64,000 bases of DNA from Alicyclobacillus hesperidum (GTDB lineage Bacteria; Bacillota; Bacilli; Alicyclobacillales; Alicyclobacillaceae): contig NZ_FNOJ01000004.1 of the NCBI RefSeq assembly GCF_900107035.1, forward strand, positions 1-64,000. The letters run 5' to 3'. Position 1 is the first letter of the stretch, and each line of letters starts with the position of its first letter. Shown here in pieces: positions 23,231 to 32,477 of the stretch. The position numbers were made by a program, and so were the translations under genes. The notes under the pieces were generated by a model. It had not been told where the DNA came from, made no database searches, and saw only the letters and a list, made by a program, of their open reading frames with translations.

Positions 23231-23611
23231 ATGGAAAGCCCACGAAAACGAATGGACAAATCCAACTCCCATGGCAAGCGGGGGCAGGTGATTGACTTAC
23301 GAGCCTATCAGCGTCGCCGAGATAGAAAGCACCGTGGTGCACCGTACGAAGGGCTGACTGGGCTGTGGCTTTTGCGCTACACCTGCTACGCGTTGGCTGT
23401 CGTGGCTGTGGCTTTTGCGATCGTGGGACTGTGTCCTGTCGGATGGAGGGCCGGGGCTCTCGTCGTCAGCCTGTTCACGAATACGATTGGTCTTGCCTTG
23501 GGACTGACGCTCTATGTATTGAAGGAGCGGGGGGCAATGAAAGTGCTTGGTACGCTCGTCGGAACATTTGCGTTCGCTTATCTATGCTGTCTCCTACACC
23601 CGTGGCTATGA
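23231..23611 (+). CDS. Small membrane protein of unknown function
   Basis: A 126-residue protein. The first 50 residues are hydrophilic and very basic (KRGQVIDLRAYQRRRDRKHRG). Three hydrophobic segments follow at about 52-73, 76-98 and 108-125, with a cysteine pair near the C terminus. The positive N terminus would stay in the cytoplasm. The ATG at 23231 follows AGGAGGGAG. It stands alone between divergent comM and the leader of sucC. I do not recognise a family. Confidence 0.7.
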   Translation: MESPRKRMDKSNSHGKRGQVIDLRAYQRRRDRKHRGAPYEGLTGLWLLRYTCYALAVVAVAFAIVGLCPVGWRAGALVVSLFTNTIGLALGLTLYVLKERGAMKVLGTLVGTFAFAYLCCLLHPWL

Positions 23612-23660
23612 AATGAAGTATCGTTTTGTCAAGGTTCGATTGTATGCGTTTACAGGGCCT

Positions 23661-23752
23661 AAACCGGACGAGACGTTGTCAAACGCTCCTAGAAGTTCTA
23701 TTCTGATAGAGAAAACAAGACGAACGCTCAGACGACGTTCGTCCGGTTTTTA
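23661..23752 (+). terminator. Terminator with competing hairpins upstream of sucC
   Basis: The segment CGTTCGTCCGGT (23736-23747), followed by TTTTT, can pair with two upstream partners. One is adjacent GACGAACG (23719-23726, 8 bp). The other is distal ACCGGACGAGACG (23663-23675, 12 bp with one bulged G), whose pairing abuts the U-tract. It may be the terminator of the small membrane protein gene. The shared 3' arm would also suit an attenuator in the sucCD leader. A second short hairpin (GTACCG-TTT-CGGTAC) follows at 23755-23769. Confidence 0.65.
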
Positions 23753-23794
23753 TGGTACCGTTTCGGTACGGGTGGACAAAGGAGGACTGGCATC

Positions 23795-24949
23795 GTGAAC
23801 ATCCACGAGTATCAGGCGAAGGCCGTGCTGGCCGAGTTTGGCGTGAAGGTTCCGCAAGGCAAGGTTGCCTTTACCGTTGAGGAAGCGGTTGCTGCGGCGA
23901 AGGAGCTTGGCGGCAAGGCTGTTGTAAAGGCTCAGATTCACGCGGGCGGCCGCGGTAAAGCGGGCGGCGTCAAAGTATCGAAGTCGCTCGAAGAAGTTGA
24001 GGCCAACGCACGGGAGTTGCTTGGGAAAACCTTGGTTACTCACCAAACTGGCCCGGAGGGCAAAGTTGTTAAGCGACTTTTAATTGAACAGCTGACTGAC
24101 ATCCGAAAGGAGTACTACATAGGGCTAGTTCTGGATCGCGCGCAAGGGCGGATCGTGATGATGGCGTCCCAAGAAGGCGGGGTCGAGATCGAAGAGGTTG
24201 CAGCACAACACCCAGAGAAGATTTTCCGCGAAACGATTGATCCGGCGACGGGATTAAATCCATTCCAAGCCAACAATCTGGCGTATAAGCTCGAGTTGCC
24301 GCCAACGGCTGTCCGCAAGGCGGTTCAATTTATGATGGGCCTTTATAACGCTTTTGTTGCCAAGGATTGTTCCGTCGCGGAGATTAATCCGCTCGTCTTG
24401 ACGGGCGAAGGCGACATTCTTGCGCTGGACGCCAAATTGAACTTTGATGATAACGCGTTGTATCGCCATCCTGATATCGTGGCTCTGCGCGATGAAGACG
24501 AGGAAGATCCAAAGGAAATTGAAGCTTCCAAGTACGGCCTCAGCTATATCGCGCTCGATGGAAACATCGGTTGCATGGTCAATGGCGCCGGCCTGGCGAT
24601 GGCGACGATGGACACTATCAAATACTATGGCGGGGCTCCGGCTAACTTCCTGGACGTCGGTGGTGGCGCGAGCGAAGAAAAGGTGACGGCAGCATTTAAG
24701 ATCATCCTTTCCGATCCGAAAGTACAAGGAATTCTCGTCAACATTTTCGGTGGCATCATGAAGTGCGACGTCATTGCGAATGGTGTGGTCGCGGCAGCCA
24801 AGCAGGTCGGATTGGACAAACCGTTGGTTGTGCGATTGGAAGGTACGAACGTTGAACAGGGCAAGGCGATTCTCAACGAATCAGGTCTTTCCATCGTGGC
24901 GGCCGATTCGCTGGCCGATGCGGCGCAGAAGATCGTCGCGCTTGTGTAA
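23795..24949 (+). CDS. sucC: Succinyl-CoA ligase (ADP-forming) subunit beta
   Basis: A 384-residue TCA-cycle enzyme subunit. The N-terminal ATP-grasp domain ([35 protein letters not shown]) binds nucleotide. The C-terminal CoA-ligase domain has [18 protein letters not shown] and [10 protein letters not shown]. With SucD it converts succinyl-CoA, phosphate and ADP to succinate, CoA and ATP. Length and motifs are standard. The GTG start at 23795 follows GGAGG. sucD begins 15 bp after the stop, so the two form an operon, as in B. subtilis. Confidence 0.98.
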   Translation: MNIHEYQAKAVLAEFGVKVPQGKVAFTVEEAVAAAKELGGKAVVKAQIHAGGRGKAGGVKVSKSLEEVEANARELLGKTLVTHQTGPEGKVVKRLLIEQLTDIRKEYYIGLVLDRAQGRIVMMASQEGGVEIEEVAAQHPEKIFRETIDPATGLNPFQANNLAYKLELPPTAVRKAVQFMMGLYNAFVAKDCSVAEINPLVLTGEGDILALDAKLNFDDNALYRHPDIVALRDEDEEDPKEIEASKYGLSYIALDGNIGCMVNGAGLAMATMDTIKYYGGAPANFLDVGGGASEEKVTAAFKIILSDPKVQGILVNIFGGIMKCDVIANGVVAAAKQVGLDKPLVVRLEGTNVEQGKAILNESGLSIVAADSLADAAQKIVALV

Positions 24950-24964
24950 GGAGGGAATTCCATC

Positions 24965-25867
24965 ATGAGCATCTTGGTAAATAAAGATACGCGTGTTATT
25001 ACTCAGGGCATTACCGGCTCGGCAGGCTTGTTTCACACGCAACAGGCTTTGGCCTACGGCACGAATGTCGTCGGCGGTACGACACCTGGTAAGGGCGGTA
25101 CCACGGTAGAAGGGCTGCCGGTCTTCAATACAGTCGAGGAAGCAGTTCGTGAAACTGGTGCAAACGCGTCCGTCATCTATGTACCACCCGCGTTTGCAGC
25201 CGATGCAATTATGGAAGCGGTCGCCGCTGAACTTGACCTCGTCATCTGCATCACCGAAGGTATTCCAGTGTTGGATATGGTGAAGGTCAAGCGGTTCATG
25301 GAAGGTAAGCACACGCGGCTCATCGGGCCAAACTGTCCGGGTGTGATTACACCTGGCGAATGCAAAATCGGTATTATGCCAGGGTACATTCACACGCCAG
25401 GGAAGGTTGGCGTGGTCTCGCGTTCTGGTACCTTAACCTACGAAGCTGTATACCAATTGACGGTTCGCGGTATTGGCCAGTCTACTGCTGTTGGTATCGG
25501 TGGCGATCCGGTGAATGGGACCAATTTCGTCGACGTGTTAAAAATGTTTAATGATGATCCGAACACTGAAGCGGTCATCATGATTGGCGAGATTGGTGGT
25601 ACAGCAGAAGAAGAGGCGGCGGAATGGATCCGGCAGAACATGACAAAGCCCGTAGTTGGCTTTATCGCAGGTGCGACGGCGCCTCCTGGCCGGCGCATGG
25701 GCCATGCTGGTGCTATTGTCTCGGGCGGATCGGGTACGGCTGAATCCAAGATCGAGAAAATGAAAGAGTGCGGTATTCGCGTTGCACCGACGCCGTCGGA
25801 AATGGGATCCACACTGTATACGTTGTTAGAGGAACGCGGGTTGTTGGAAGTCTGCAAAACCCATTAA
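24965..25867 (+). CDS. sucD: Succinyl-CoA ligase (ADP-forming) subunit alpha
   Basis: A 300-residue subunit with the N-terminal CoA-binding Rossmann domain ([26 protein letters not shown]) and the ligase domain. The phosphohistidine lies in [18 protein letters not shown]. Length is exactly that of typical SucD. AAGGAGG precedes the ATG. A strong terminator 12 bp after the stop ends the sucCD transcript. Confidence 0.98.
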   Translation: MSILVNKDTRVITQGITGSAGLFHTQQALAYGTNVVGGTTPGKGGTTVEGLPVFNTVEEAVRETGANASVIYVPPAFAADAIMEAVAAELDLVICITEGIPVLDMVKVKRFMEGKHTRLIGPNCPGVITPGECKIGIMPGYIHTPGKVGVVSRSGTLTYEAVYQLTVRGIGQSTAVGIGGDPVNGTNFVDVLKMFNDDPNTEAVIMIGEIGGTAEEEAAEWIRQNMTKPVVGFIAGATAPPGRRMGHAGAIVSGGSGTAESKIEKMKECGIRVAPTPSEMGSTLYTLLEERGLLEVCKTH

Positions 25868-25878
25868 CGAATTGTGAC

Positions 25879-25917
25879 AAAAAGCCATCCGAGCGATATG
25901 CCTCGGGTGGCTTTTTT
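25879..25917 (+). terminator. Rho-independent terminator after sucD
   Basis: AAAAGCCATCCGAG pairs with CTCGGGTGGCTTTT around a short loop, and TTTTTT follows. The A-rich 5' side makes it potentially bidirectional, but no minus-strand gene lies near it. Confidence 0.95.
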
Positions 25918-25991
25918 ACGATCTGCAATCGACGCTTCCTATGTCGAATTCGACAATAAAGCTAGGTCGATGACGGAAGGTGTGGGTACTT

Positions 25992-27077
25992 GTGACGGAA
26001 CGGGAACTGCGACTTTTCTGGGCGCTCTGCCCAGGATTGGAACCAGGCACATGGAGACGAATGCTGCACGTGTTTGGCTCGGCTACATCATTGTCAAACG
26101 CGGATGAATCAGACTGGGCCGAGTCTGTACGGTTGCATGCGCAAACCGTTCACCGCATGGTAGCATGGCGGGAATCGTCCCCCAACATCAGTGTGTTGGA
26201 GGCTCGTCTCAACGAACAGAACATTGTGTGTATCGTACGCGGTGATCCAATTTATCCACAAAAACTTGAAGCTTTGTTTGATCCGCCCGAGGTGTTGTTT
26301 GCGCGGGGCAATGTTGATTTGCTCAATTCTTTTATGTCCGTCGCTGTGGTTGGGACGCGGCGCGCCACTGCTTATGGAGTGACCGCCACCAAGTGGATCG
26401 CAACGACGGTGGCGGAAGCCCGAGGCATTGTCGTTTCCGGTATGGCGTTGGGGATCGATGCCATTGGACATGAAGCAGCCCTTGCGACAGGTGGAGCGAC
26501 TGTCGCCGTTCTCGGTTCCGGCGTGGATGTGTGCTATCCACCATCTCATGCGAGACTTTATGCCGAAATTGGCGAGCGGGGACTACTTCTGAGCGAATAT
26601 GCTCCAGGTTCCTTGGTACGTAAGCACCATTTTCCGGAGCGCAACCGCATCATTGCGGGTATATCCAATAGTACTGTCGTAGTACAGGCGGGCGAGCGTA
26701 GCGGTGCACTTGGCACAGCGGCCGTCGCACTTGATATTGGCCGCGACGTCTACGTCGTGCCGGGGCCCATCACCTCGCGCGCCAGTCGCGGATCGAACCA
26801 ATTGTTATTTGACGGAGCCATCCCGCTGGTCGATCCGGCAATATTGCTTCAGGACCAATTTGGCATTGGAGACGCAACGACAACCGTGCGCAAACAAGTG
26901 CCAAAACATATAGCCCAAGTGTACGATAGGCTGGCCGAGGACGGTCCGCTTCGGGCCGGAGAATTGGCACTCTTATTGTCAATGCCCCCTGGGCACATCT
27001 ATGCCACATTATTGGAACTAGAGGTGGAGCACCTGGTTGAAAAGCTGCCCGACGGTCGATACCAGGTGATATTGTAA
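25992..27077 (+). CDS. dprA: DNA-processing protein DprA
   Basis: A 361-residue protein that loads RecA on incoming single-stranded DNA during transformation. The Rossmann-like core has VVGTRRATAYG, VSGMALGIDAIGHEAAL, AVLGSGVDVCYPPSH, SEYAPGS and FPERNRIIAG. The last 65 residues form a winged-helix-like domain (RLAEDGPLRAGELALLLSM). The GTG at 25992 is about 11 bp after GGAAGG. GTG 25980 overlaps that site. Position between sucD and topA is as in B. subtilis. With comM upstream, this points to retained competence-type DNA processing, though no DNA-uptake genes are in the window. Confidence 0.94.
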   Translation: MTERELRLFWALCPGLEPGTWRRMLHVFGSATSLSNADESDWAESVRLHAQTVHRMVAWRESSPNISVLEARLNEQNIVCIVRGDPIYPQKLEALFDPPEVLFARGNVDLLNSFMSVAVVGTRRATAYGVTATKWIATTVAEARGIVVSGMALGIDAIGHEAALATGGATVAVLGSGVDVCYPPSHARLYAEIGERGLLLSEYAPGSLVRKHHFPERNRIIAGISNSTVVVQAGERSGALGTAAVALDIGRDVYVVPGPITSRASRGSNQLLFDGAIPLVDPAILLQDQFGIGDATTTVRKQVPKHIAQVYDRLAEDGPLRAGELALLLSMPPGHIYATLLELEVEHLVEKLPDGRYQVIL

Positions 27078-27164
27078 AATGGGATTGATGATTCATGTGT
27101 GTAAAATGATTCCTTGTCTAAGCTGAAGACTTGCATATCACCCTAGGTCTATGGGGTGATCGCA

Positions 27165-28040
27165 GTGTTCGGTCTCGATACGGCGCGTACTTGGATTCAG
27201 AGATGCGTACGATGGTGCAGCGTGTGTTTGACTTGTATGAGCGTTGCAATTGTACCTGCGCATTGCGCATACGGTGCGGACTATTGTGACCGAGATCGAG
27301 TTTCGGTCGCTCCACATGTCCTTACAATTGGCGACACAGATCCGCGTGTGTATTGGTTACATGAGCAGTTGGTCGAACTAGGGTATTTACCCTTCACCTT
27401 CCGTCCTTTGGTCCCGACGGACAGATTGTATCGAGCAGGCCGGGACGATCCAGATATCGGTGTATTTACGTGGAAATACACAAACGTACCGGATACCCTA
27501 CGGGAGTTATGGGACCCTTGTCGCTATAACGAGTTGACCCGAGGTGCAGTCATGACTTTTGAAATGGATCATGGTCTGCGGCCGGATGGATTCGCGGGTC
27601 CAGCCGTATTTCGGGCGATTGCGCTCTCTTCCACGTGTGTCCTTGGCACGTTCCGCCCGTATCGGTATGTATATGTCAAGCAGTCGATCCCGCAGATAGT
27701 TCGCGTATGGGAAAACGGATCCTGGATCTTCTCGGCCCCGTGCAGTACCGGCGTCGATGCGGCACCTACGCACACAGGCACGCATGTGATTTACCTACGC
27801 AATCGGGAGCAAAGCATGGACGGTGTTGGACCAAGCGGCAAACCGTATCATGTAGACCATGTACCGTATGTAAGCTTTTTCTACCAGGGTGAAGCGCTGC
27901 ATGGCCTTTCCAGATCTCGCTACGGTATTCCGCAAAGTGCGGGATGTGTGGAATTGGCCATTCACGACTCGAAACGGTTATGGGAGTTAACGGATTACGG
28001 AACGTTGGTAACGATTGGTGATCCGCAAGACCAACACTAA
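27165..28040 (+). CDS. Secreted L,D-transpeptidase (YkuD domain) with peptidoglycan-binding-like region
   Basis: A 291-residue exported enzyme. The signal peptide (VRWCSVCLTCMSVAIVPAHC) is followed by a peptidoglycan-binding-like segment (DPRVYWLHEQLVELGYLPF; GAVMTFEMDHGLRPDGFAGP) that is interrupted and longer than usual. The YkuD catalytic domain has HGLSRSRYGIPQSAGCVEL, including the active-site cysteine in SAGC and the preceding histidine. It would form 3-3 peptidoglycan cross-links or anchor proteins. GTG 27165 is preferred from the GGGGTGAT placement, and GTG 27156 overlaps that site. It lies directly upstream of the riboswitch-controlled wall hydrolase. Confidence 0.92.
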   Translation: MFGLDTARTWIQRCVRWCSVCLTCMSVAIVPAHCAYGADYCDRDRVSVAPHVLTIGDTDPRVYWLHEQLVELGYLPFTFRPLVPTDRLYRAGRDDPDIGVFTWKYTNVPDTLRELWDPCRYNELTRGAVMTFEMDHGLRPDGFAGPAVFRAIALSSTCVLGTFRPYRYVYVKQSIPQIVRVWENGSWIFSAPCSTGVDAAPTHTGTHVIYLRNREQSMDGVGPSGKPYHVDHVPYVSFFYQGEALHGLSRSRYGIPQSAGCVELAIHDSKRLWELTDYGTLVTIGDPQDQH

Positions 28041-28087
28041 CATCCATCAAGTCACCATATATATCATGTGATGTAATACTTTTTATC

Positions 28088-28117
28088 TTACATACGCTAT
28101 GTCCTTGCTGTTATACT
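28088..28117 (+). promoter_or_regulatory. Candidate promoter upstream of the second c-di-AMP riboswitch
   Basis: TTACAT (28088-28093) and TATACT (28112-28117) are spaced 18 bp. Transcription would begin just before the aptamer. Confidence 0.5.
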
Positions 28118-28129
28118 CTTCGTCGTCAA

Positions 28130-28262
28130 ATACTAAGCCGAATCTCCAGATTGATGATCTGGGGTACGGGGGACTTCTTGGTTGTAAGACCTTGGGGTGA
28201 ATCGCCATCTGCGACGGGTGTCTCGTCACCCGAACCCGACAACTAACCCCGGAGGCAGAACG
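28130..28262 (+). promoter_or_regulatory. c-di-AMP riboswitch (ydaO-yuaA class), second copy
   Basis: Core elements are present in order: CCGAATCT, GGGGGAC, GGGGTGAATCGC, CACCCGAACCCGACAACTAAC and CCCGGAGGCAG. CGACAACTAAC replaces the usual CGTCAGCTAAC, a small departure. The ribosome binding site GAGAGGA of the next gene starts at the aptamer boundary (28262-28268), and no terminator lies between them. Ligand folding is therefore likely to mask translation initiation directly. Association with wall hydrolases is the classical ydaO-class context. Confidence 0.93.
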
Positions 28263-28278
28263 AGAGGATTTGGGCAGA

Positions 28279-29100
28279 TTGCGTAAAAAACATTGGTTAC
28301 TCGCAGCAGCGACGATGTGTCTGACCAGTGCATTTGGTGTTTCGACCGCGATGGCCGCGACCGTTAAAGTCGCACCGGGGCAATCGCTATGGTCAATTGC
28401 TCATCGTGCTGGTATTTCTGTGCAAAGTATTGAAGCAGCGAATCCTGGTATGGATCCGATGAATCTACAGGTGGGTGCTACCGTGCAAGTTCCGAGCCCC
28501 ACAGCGTACGTGGTCAAGCCAGGGGATACCTTGTTTACGGTTGGTCGACATTATGGAGTTACTCTTAGTGCCATGCTGGATGCGAATCCACAAGTCAATC
28601 CGCAAAATTTGCAAATTGGTTCGACGATCCGCGTTCCGATCACATCCGCCCAAACTACTCCTACGACAAATGGAACCAGACAAGCAAATCAGGCGGTCAA
28701 TGCCCATGTTGCCGCACCCACATCCGATACTACAAGCAATTTATATTGGCTTGAACACGTGATTAACGCTGAAGCAGGCGGGGAATCTCTGCAGGCGCAA
28801 ATTGCGGTAGGAGATGTCATTATGCATCGTATCGCAGCGGGTGGGTACGGGAACACGGTTCAGCAGGTCGTGTTTCAAGTGAGTAACGGCCACTACCAGT
28901 TTACGAGCGTTGCAAACGGATATATTTACACAGCACCAAACAGCTCCAGCATTACAGCAGCAGAGGACGTTCTACAAAAAGGACAAGACCTGGTTCCCGG
29001 TGCGCTGGTGTTTTACAATCCGTCCGAAACGCCAGCGGGCAGTTGGGTACGTCAGCAACCGGTGATTCGTCAGATTGGGAATTTGGTTTTTGCAAAGTGA
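28279..29100 (+). CDS. LysM-containing cell wall hydrolase (SleB-like catalytic domain)
   Basis: A 273-residue exported protein. A signal peptide (HWLLAAATMCLTSAFGVSTAMA) is followed by two LysM modules (VKVAPGQSLWSIAHRAGISV and YVVKPGDTLFTVGRHYGVTL). A Ser/Thr/Gln linker then leads to a Hydrolase_2/SleB-like domain (LEHVINAEAGGESLQAQIAV, with the catalytic Glu in NAEAGGE). SleB-type enzymes are lytic transglycosylases, often cutting spore cortex, while YkvT/CwlJ relatives act on vegetative wall. The TTG at 28279 is chosen for its 10-bp spacing from GAGAGGA. An earlier TTG at 28270 is too close. It is controlled by a c-di-AMP riboswitch. Confidence 0.93.
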   Translation: MRKKHWLLAAATMCLTSAFGVSTAMAATVKVAPGQSLWSIAHRAGISVQSIEAANPGMDPMNLQVGATVQVPSPTAYVVKPGDTLFTVGRHYGVTLSAMLDANPQVNPQNLQIGSTIRVPITSAQTTPTTNGTRQANQAVNAHVAAPTSDTTSNLYWLEHVINAEAGGESLQAQIAVGDVIMHRIAAGGYGNTVQQVVFQVSNGHYQFTSVANGYIYTAPNSSSITAAEDVLQKGQDLVPGALVFYNPSETPAGSWVRQQPVIRQIGNLVFAK

Positions 29101-29114
29101 TACGTACGTTTATT

Positions 29115-29142
29115 AGGGTGGAGCACACTGATGTTCCACCCT
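29115..29142 (+). terminator. Hairpin between convergent genes
   Basis: AGGGTGGAGCA pairs with TGTTCCACCCT (one G-U) around CACTGA, just after the LysM hydrolase stop and touching the stop of the convergent MYG1-family gene. There is no immediate U-tract (ATTGAAGTTTTT follows), so its strength as a terminator is uncertain. Confidence 0.55.
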
Positions 29143-30055
29143 ATTGAAGTTTTTGACCTGTTTTTGAAAGTTCGACATCGCTTGGCGACGCGATTGCTTG
29201 TCGAGCCATCTGTAGTATGCCCTCTAAACTGTGTGCACCTGCGATGAACCGCGCTGGATGACAAAATGTAGCGTCTATGGTACCACATGCCTCGGCGAGC
29301 TCCGCTCCTTCTTTTCCTGCCCAAGAGGCAGGAAGGGGCTTTCTCGCCTCGAAGCTGCGAGGGCTTTTCGGCACGACCTGTAGGCGATACTGTCCAGTTT
29401 TGTCTGGAAACACAACGTACAATACACTTGCCTGTGTGTCCAATTCCATTAAAGTCTCTGTCCATGGACAGAACCTCGGAAGGACCATAAGAGATGGCTC
29501 CGTTCGAGCTTGAAAAGCTGTTTTTACAATCTCTACCGCATCGATCCGGCTAATTTCGTGCCGTATATAATTGTCGAGAATGACAGTCGCAAAGCGGACA
29601 GCACGTTCGAATGCCTCGTTTTCATCATCGGCCGCGTTCCATGGCGGGTTAAAGGATCCTACCAATTCAGAAATGCCCTTAATACGGGTGTCTCTGTCCA
29701 GGTCTATGCCGTTGTCAATGGCGTCAATCGCTTGAATAAGTTTTTCATCAATGTGTGCGTGCACGATGTTGCGGTTTCCCTCATCTTCAACACCGAAGTG
29801 CGAAATCAACGCAGCGCCAAAGTCCCTCCAAATTAGCCCAGCGGATGCAAAAGGTAAACCGTTTGCACGGTATACTTTTTCAACTGTGTGATGGTCATAC
29901 GGTGAGCCGTTTACGTCGACAACAATATCACAGGTAGCGAGCGCTTGAGGTGAACGCGAGCGTACCACCTCTGCATCCGGATACAGTTGACGCAGAATTG
30001 CGACGGCGAACACTTCGTCCGCGTGAAATTTCCCGTGATGGGTGCCAATTTTCAT
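29141..30055 (-). CDS. MYG1 family (UPF0160) protein
   Basis: A 304-residue protein. It opens with GTHHGKFHADEVFAVAIL and contains YDHHTVEK (a DHH-like phosphoesterase signature), DNGIDLDRD, and a C-terminal block with GRxxRLQVVP-type and HPARFIAGA sequence. Members resemble DHH phosphoesterases, and eukaryotic MYG1 has been described as a 3'-5' RNA exonuclease. The bacterial role is undefined. The ATG at 30055 follows AAAGGTGG. The longer frame to 30106 lacks a site. It stands alone and is divergent from topA. Confidence 0.9.
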   Translation of the reverse strand: MKIGTHHGKFHADEVFAVAILRQLYPDAEVVRSRSPQALATCDIVVDVNGSPYDHHTVEKVYRANGLPFASAGLIWRDFGAALISHFGVEDEGNRNIVHAHIDEKLIQAIDAIDNGIDLDRDTRIKGISELVGSFNPPWNAADDENEAFERAVRFATVILDNYIRHEISRIDAVEIVKTAFQARTEPSLMVLPRFCPWTETLMELDTQASVLYVVFPDKTGQYRLQVVPKSPRSFEARKPLPASWAGKEGAELAEACGTIDATFCHPARFIAGAHSLEGILQMARQAIASPSDVELSKTGQKLQ

Positions 30056-30257
30056 TGCTGTTGACCACCTTTCGCTCATGCATCCAACACGGATGACACC
30101 GCGCATATGATTTCACGTTAACATCAATCGCTCGGCTGTACAACTGTCGTGCTGGTGTGATCCGTACTCACTGCTCGCATTATAAATAATAGAAGAAATT
30201 CGACACGATTCACGATGGAAAACCGATTGCAAATCGCGCAATATAAAAGTGGCCTTG

Positions 30258-30286
30258 TTTGCAAAGATTTTTGTTCCGGTGATAAT
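30258..30286 (+). promoter_or_regulatory. Candidate promoter of topA
   Basis: TTTGCA (30258-30263) and GATAAT (30281-30286) are separated by 17 bp, 57 bp upstream of the topA start. The rest of the intergenic space (30056-30343) shows no further gene. Confidence 0.5.
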
Positions 30287-30343
30287 ATGGGTTGAACTAA
30301 GGAACGGCACTGCCAAGGCGTACGACGAACAGGAGGATATGCT

Positions 30344-32449
30344 GTGGCGGATTATTTGGTTATCGTCGAGTCGCCGGCCAAGGCAAAGACGATTGGTAAA
30401 TATTTAGGAAGTCGATACACCGTTAAAGCCTCCATGGGACACGTACGGGATTTACCTAAGTCGCAGTTGGGCGTCGATGTGGATCATGGATTTGAACCCA
30501 AATATATTACAATTCGCGGTAAAGGTGATGTGATCAAAACACTTCGCAACGCAAGTAAGAAGGTCAAAAAGGTGTTTCTCGCGGCCGACCCTGACCGTGA
30601 AGGGGAAGCCATCGCGTGGCATCTACAACACATCCTCGACTTGAATCCCGAGGAAGACTGCCGCGTCGTGTTTCATGAAATCACAAAGGACGCCGTGCAG
30701 CAGGCCTTTAAACATCCTCGCAAGATCAACATGGACTTGGTAAACGCCCAGCAGACGCGACGGATCTTGGATCGCCTTGTCGGTTATCAGTTAAGTCCTT
30801 TACTGTGGCGTAAAGTCAAAAAAGGTTTGTCTGCCGGACGTGTACAGTCGGTTGCCGTGCGCTTGATTGTGGATCGTGAAAATGAAATTCGGAAGTTTCA
30901 GCCGGAGGAATATTGGACGGTTGACGCCATCGCGAATGTGGGTTCCAAAAAGTTGATTTCGCGGTTCTATGGCTATGATCAAGAAAAGACGAGCCTACCC
31001 AATGAGGATGCTGTAAAAGAACTGTTGCGGCGCATGGACAATCAGGCATTGACTGTTCGTCGCGTCAAAAAGTCCGAACGTCGTCGCAACCCGGCCGCGC
31101 CGTTTACCACGAGCAGTTTGCAGCAGGAGGCCGCGCGGAAGTTGGGGTTTCGAGCGTATAAGACCATGTCGGTCGCACAACAGTTGTACGAGGGTCTTGA
31201 TATCCCCGGTGAGGGGACCGTGGGTCTTATCACGTATATGCGTACTGACTCGACGCGTATTGCAGCGTCGGCACAAGAAGAGGCGAGAGCGTTTATTCAG
31301 GCGGAATATGGTGTGGATTATGTACCAGATAAACCGCGACAATATGCCAAAAATGAAGATGCTCAAGATGCGCACGAGGGTATCCGTCCGACATCTGTAC
31401 ATCGCCATCCGGACAAATTAAAGGATCATCTCTCGCGAGACCAGTATCGGCTTTATAAGTTAATTTGGGAACGTTTTATTGCGAGCCAGATGGCGTCTGC
31501 CATTTTGGATACGACAACCGTGGATTCTGAAATCAACGGGGCGTGGTTTCGCGCTACCGGATCGGTGGTCCGTTTCCCTGGTTTCATGGCCGTCTATATT
31601 GAGGGAAATGATGATGCAGACAGTGATGAAAATGGAAAGCTGTTGCCTCCTGTCGAGGAAGGTGATGTGCTGAGTGTCGCAGATGTGCGCCCGGAGCAGC
31701 ATTTCACCCAGCCACCGCCGCGGTACTCGGAGTCAAGCCTTGTCAAGGCGATGGAGGAACTCGGGATTGGCAGACCGAGCACATACGCTCCGACAATTGA
31801 TACGATCCTAAAGCGCGGTTACGTTGTATTGGAGCAAAAGCGTTTCCTCCCAACCGAGTTAGGCGAAATTGTCGTGAATTTGCTGAAGGAAAACTTCAAC
31901 CAACTGATTGACGTCGATTTTACAGCCAACATGGAACAAGAGCTTGACGCGGTGGAAGATGGTGAAGCGAACTGGGTTGCATTGATTGATCACTTTTATC
32001 ACGACTTCCAGAAGAATCTAGAGGAGGCGGAATCCTCGCTCGAACATGTCGAGATCAAGGATGAAGTTTCTGATGTGCCTTGCGATAAATGCGGGCGGAT
32101 GATGGTATACAAAACCGGACGGTATGGAAAGTTTCTTGCTTGCCCGGGCTTTCCCGAGTGCCGTAACACAAAACCAATTGTCAAGGAAGCTGGTGTCAAT
32201 TGTCCTAAGTGCGGGAAGCCCTTACTCGAAAGACGGGGTAAGACGAGAAAGGTATTTTACGGATGTAGTGGATATCCTGATTGCGACTACGTGTTGTGGC
32301 AACGCCCAACTGGCCAGTCCTGCCCGACATGTGGTCATCCGATGGTAGAAAGGCAGTCTAAGGGAAAGGTCACGGTCTTTTGCAGTAACGAAAAAGCGCA
32401 TCCGCACGCCCCGGCTTTTGCTGAAAGTGGTTCGCGGAAATCTTCTTAA
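30344..32449 (+). CDS. topA: DNA topoisomerase I (type IA)
   Basis: A 701-residue enzyme that relaxes negative supercoils. It has the TOPRIM domain ([33 protein letters not shown]), the catalytic core with active-site tyrosine in [10 protein letters not shown] (about Y298), and [25 protein letters not shown]. Three C-terminal zinc-ribbon modules are visible: CDKCGRMM...[15 protein letters not shown]...CSGYPDC, and a third with CPTCGHPM whose last pair is reduced to a single Cys plus His. GTG start after AGGAGGAT. trmFO begins 28 bp after the stop. Confidence 0.98.
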   Translation: MADYLVIVESPAKAKTIGKYLGSRYTVKASMGHVRDLPKSQLGVDVDHGFEPKYITIRGKGDVIKTLRNASKKVKKVFLAADPDREGEAIAWHLQHILDLNPEEDCRVVFHEITKDAVQQAFKHPRKINMDLVNAQQTRRILDRLVGYQLSPLLWRKVKKGLSAGRVQSVAVRLIVDRENEIRKFQPEEYWTVDAIANVGSKKLISRFYGYDQEKTSLPNEDAVKELLRRMDNQALTVRRVKKSERRRNPAAPFTTSSLQQEAARKLGFRAYKTMSVAQQLYEGLDIPGEGTVGLITYMRTDSTRIAASAQEEARAFIQAEYGVDYVPDKPRQYAKNEDAQDAHEGIRPTSVHRHPDKLKDHLSRDQYRLYKLIWERFIASQMASAILDTTTVDSEINGAWFRATGSVVRFPGFMAVYIEGNDDADSDENGKLLPPVEEGDVLSVADVRPEQHFTQPPPRYSESSLVKAMEELGIGRPSTYAPTIDTILKRGYVVLEQKRFLPTELGEIVVNLLKENFNQLIDVDFTANMEQELDAVEDGEANWVALIDHFYHDFQKNLEEAESSLEHVEIKDEVSDVPCDKCGRMMVYKTGRYGKFLACPGFPECRNTKPIVKEAGVNCPKCGKPLLERRGKTRKVFYGCSGYPDCDYVLWQRPTGQSCPTCGHPMVERQSKGKVTVFCSNEKAHPHAPAFAESGSRKSS

Positions 32450-32477
32450 AGACTCAGTTCGTAAGGAAGTGCTCACA

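Noticed and set aside
23612-23794. T-box or known metabolite riboswitch in the sucC leader
   Set aside because: No AGGGTGGNACCGCG-type T-box antiterminator and no known aptamer core could be found. Only competing hairpins are seen.
30107-30343. Small minus-strand gene between the MYG1-family gene and topA
   Set aside because: The only frame there lacks a ribosome binding site, overlaps the topA promoter region and shows no family pattern.
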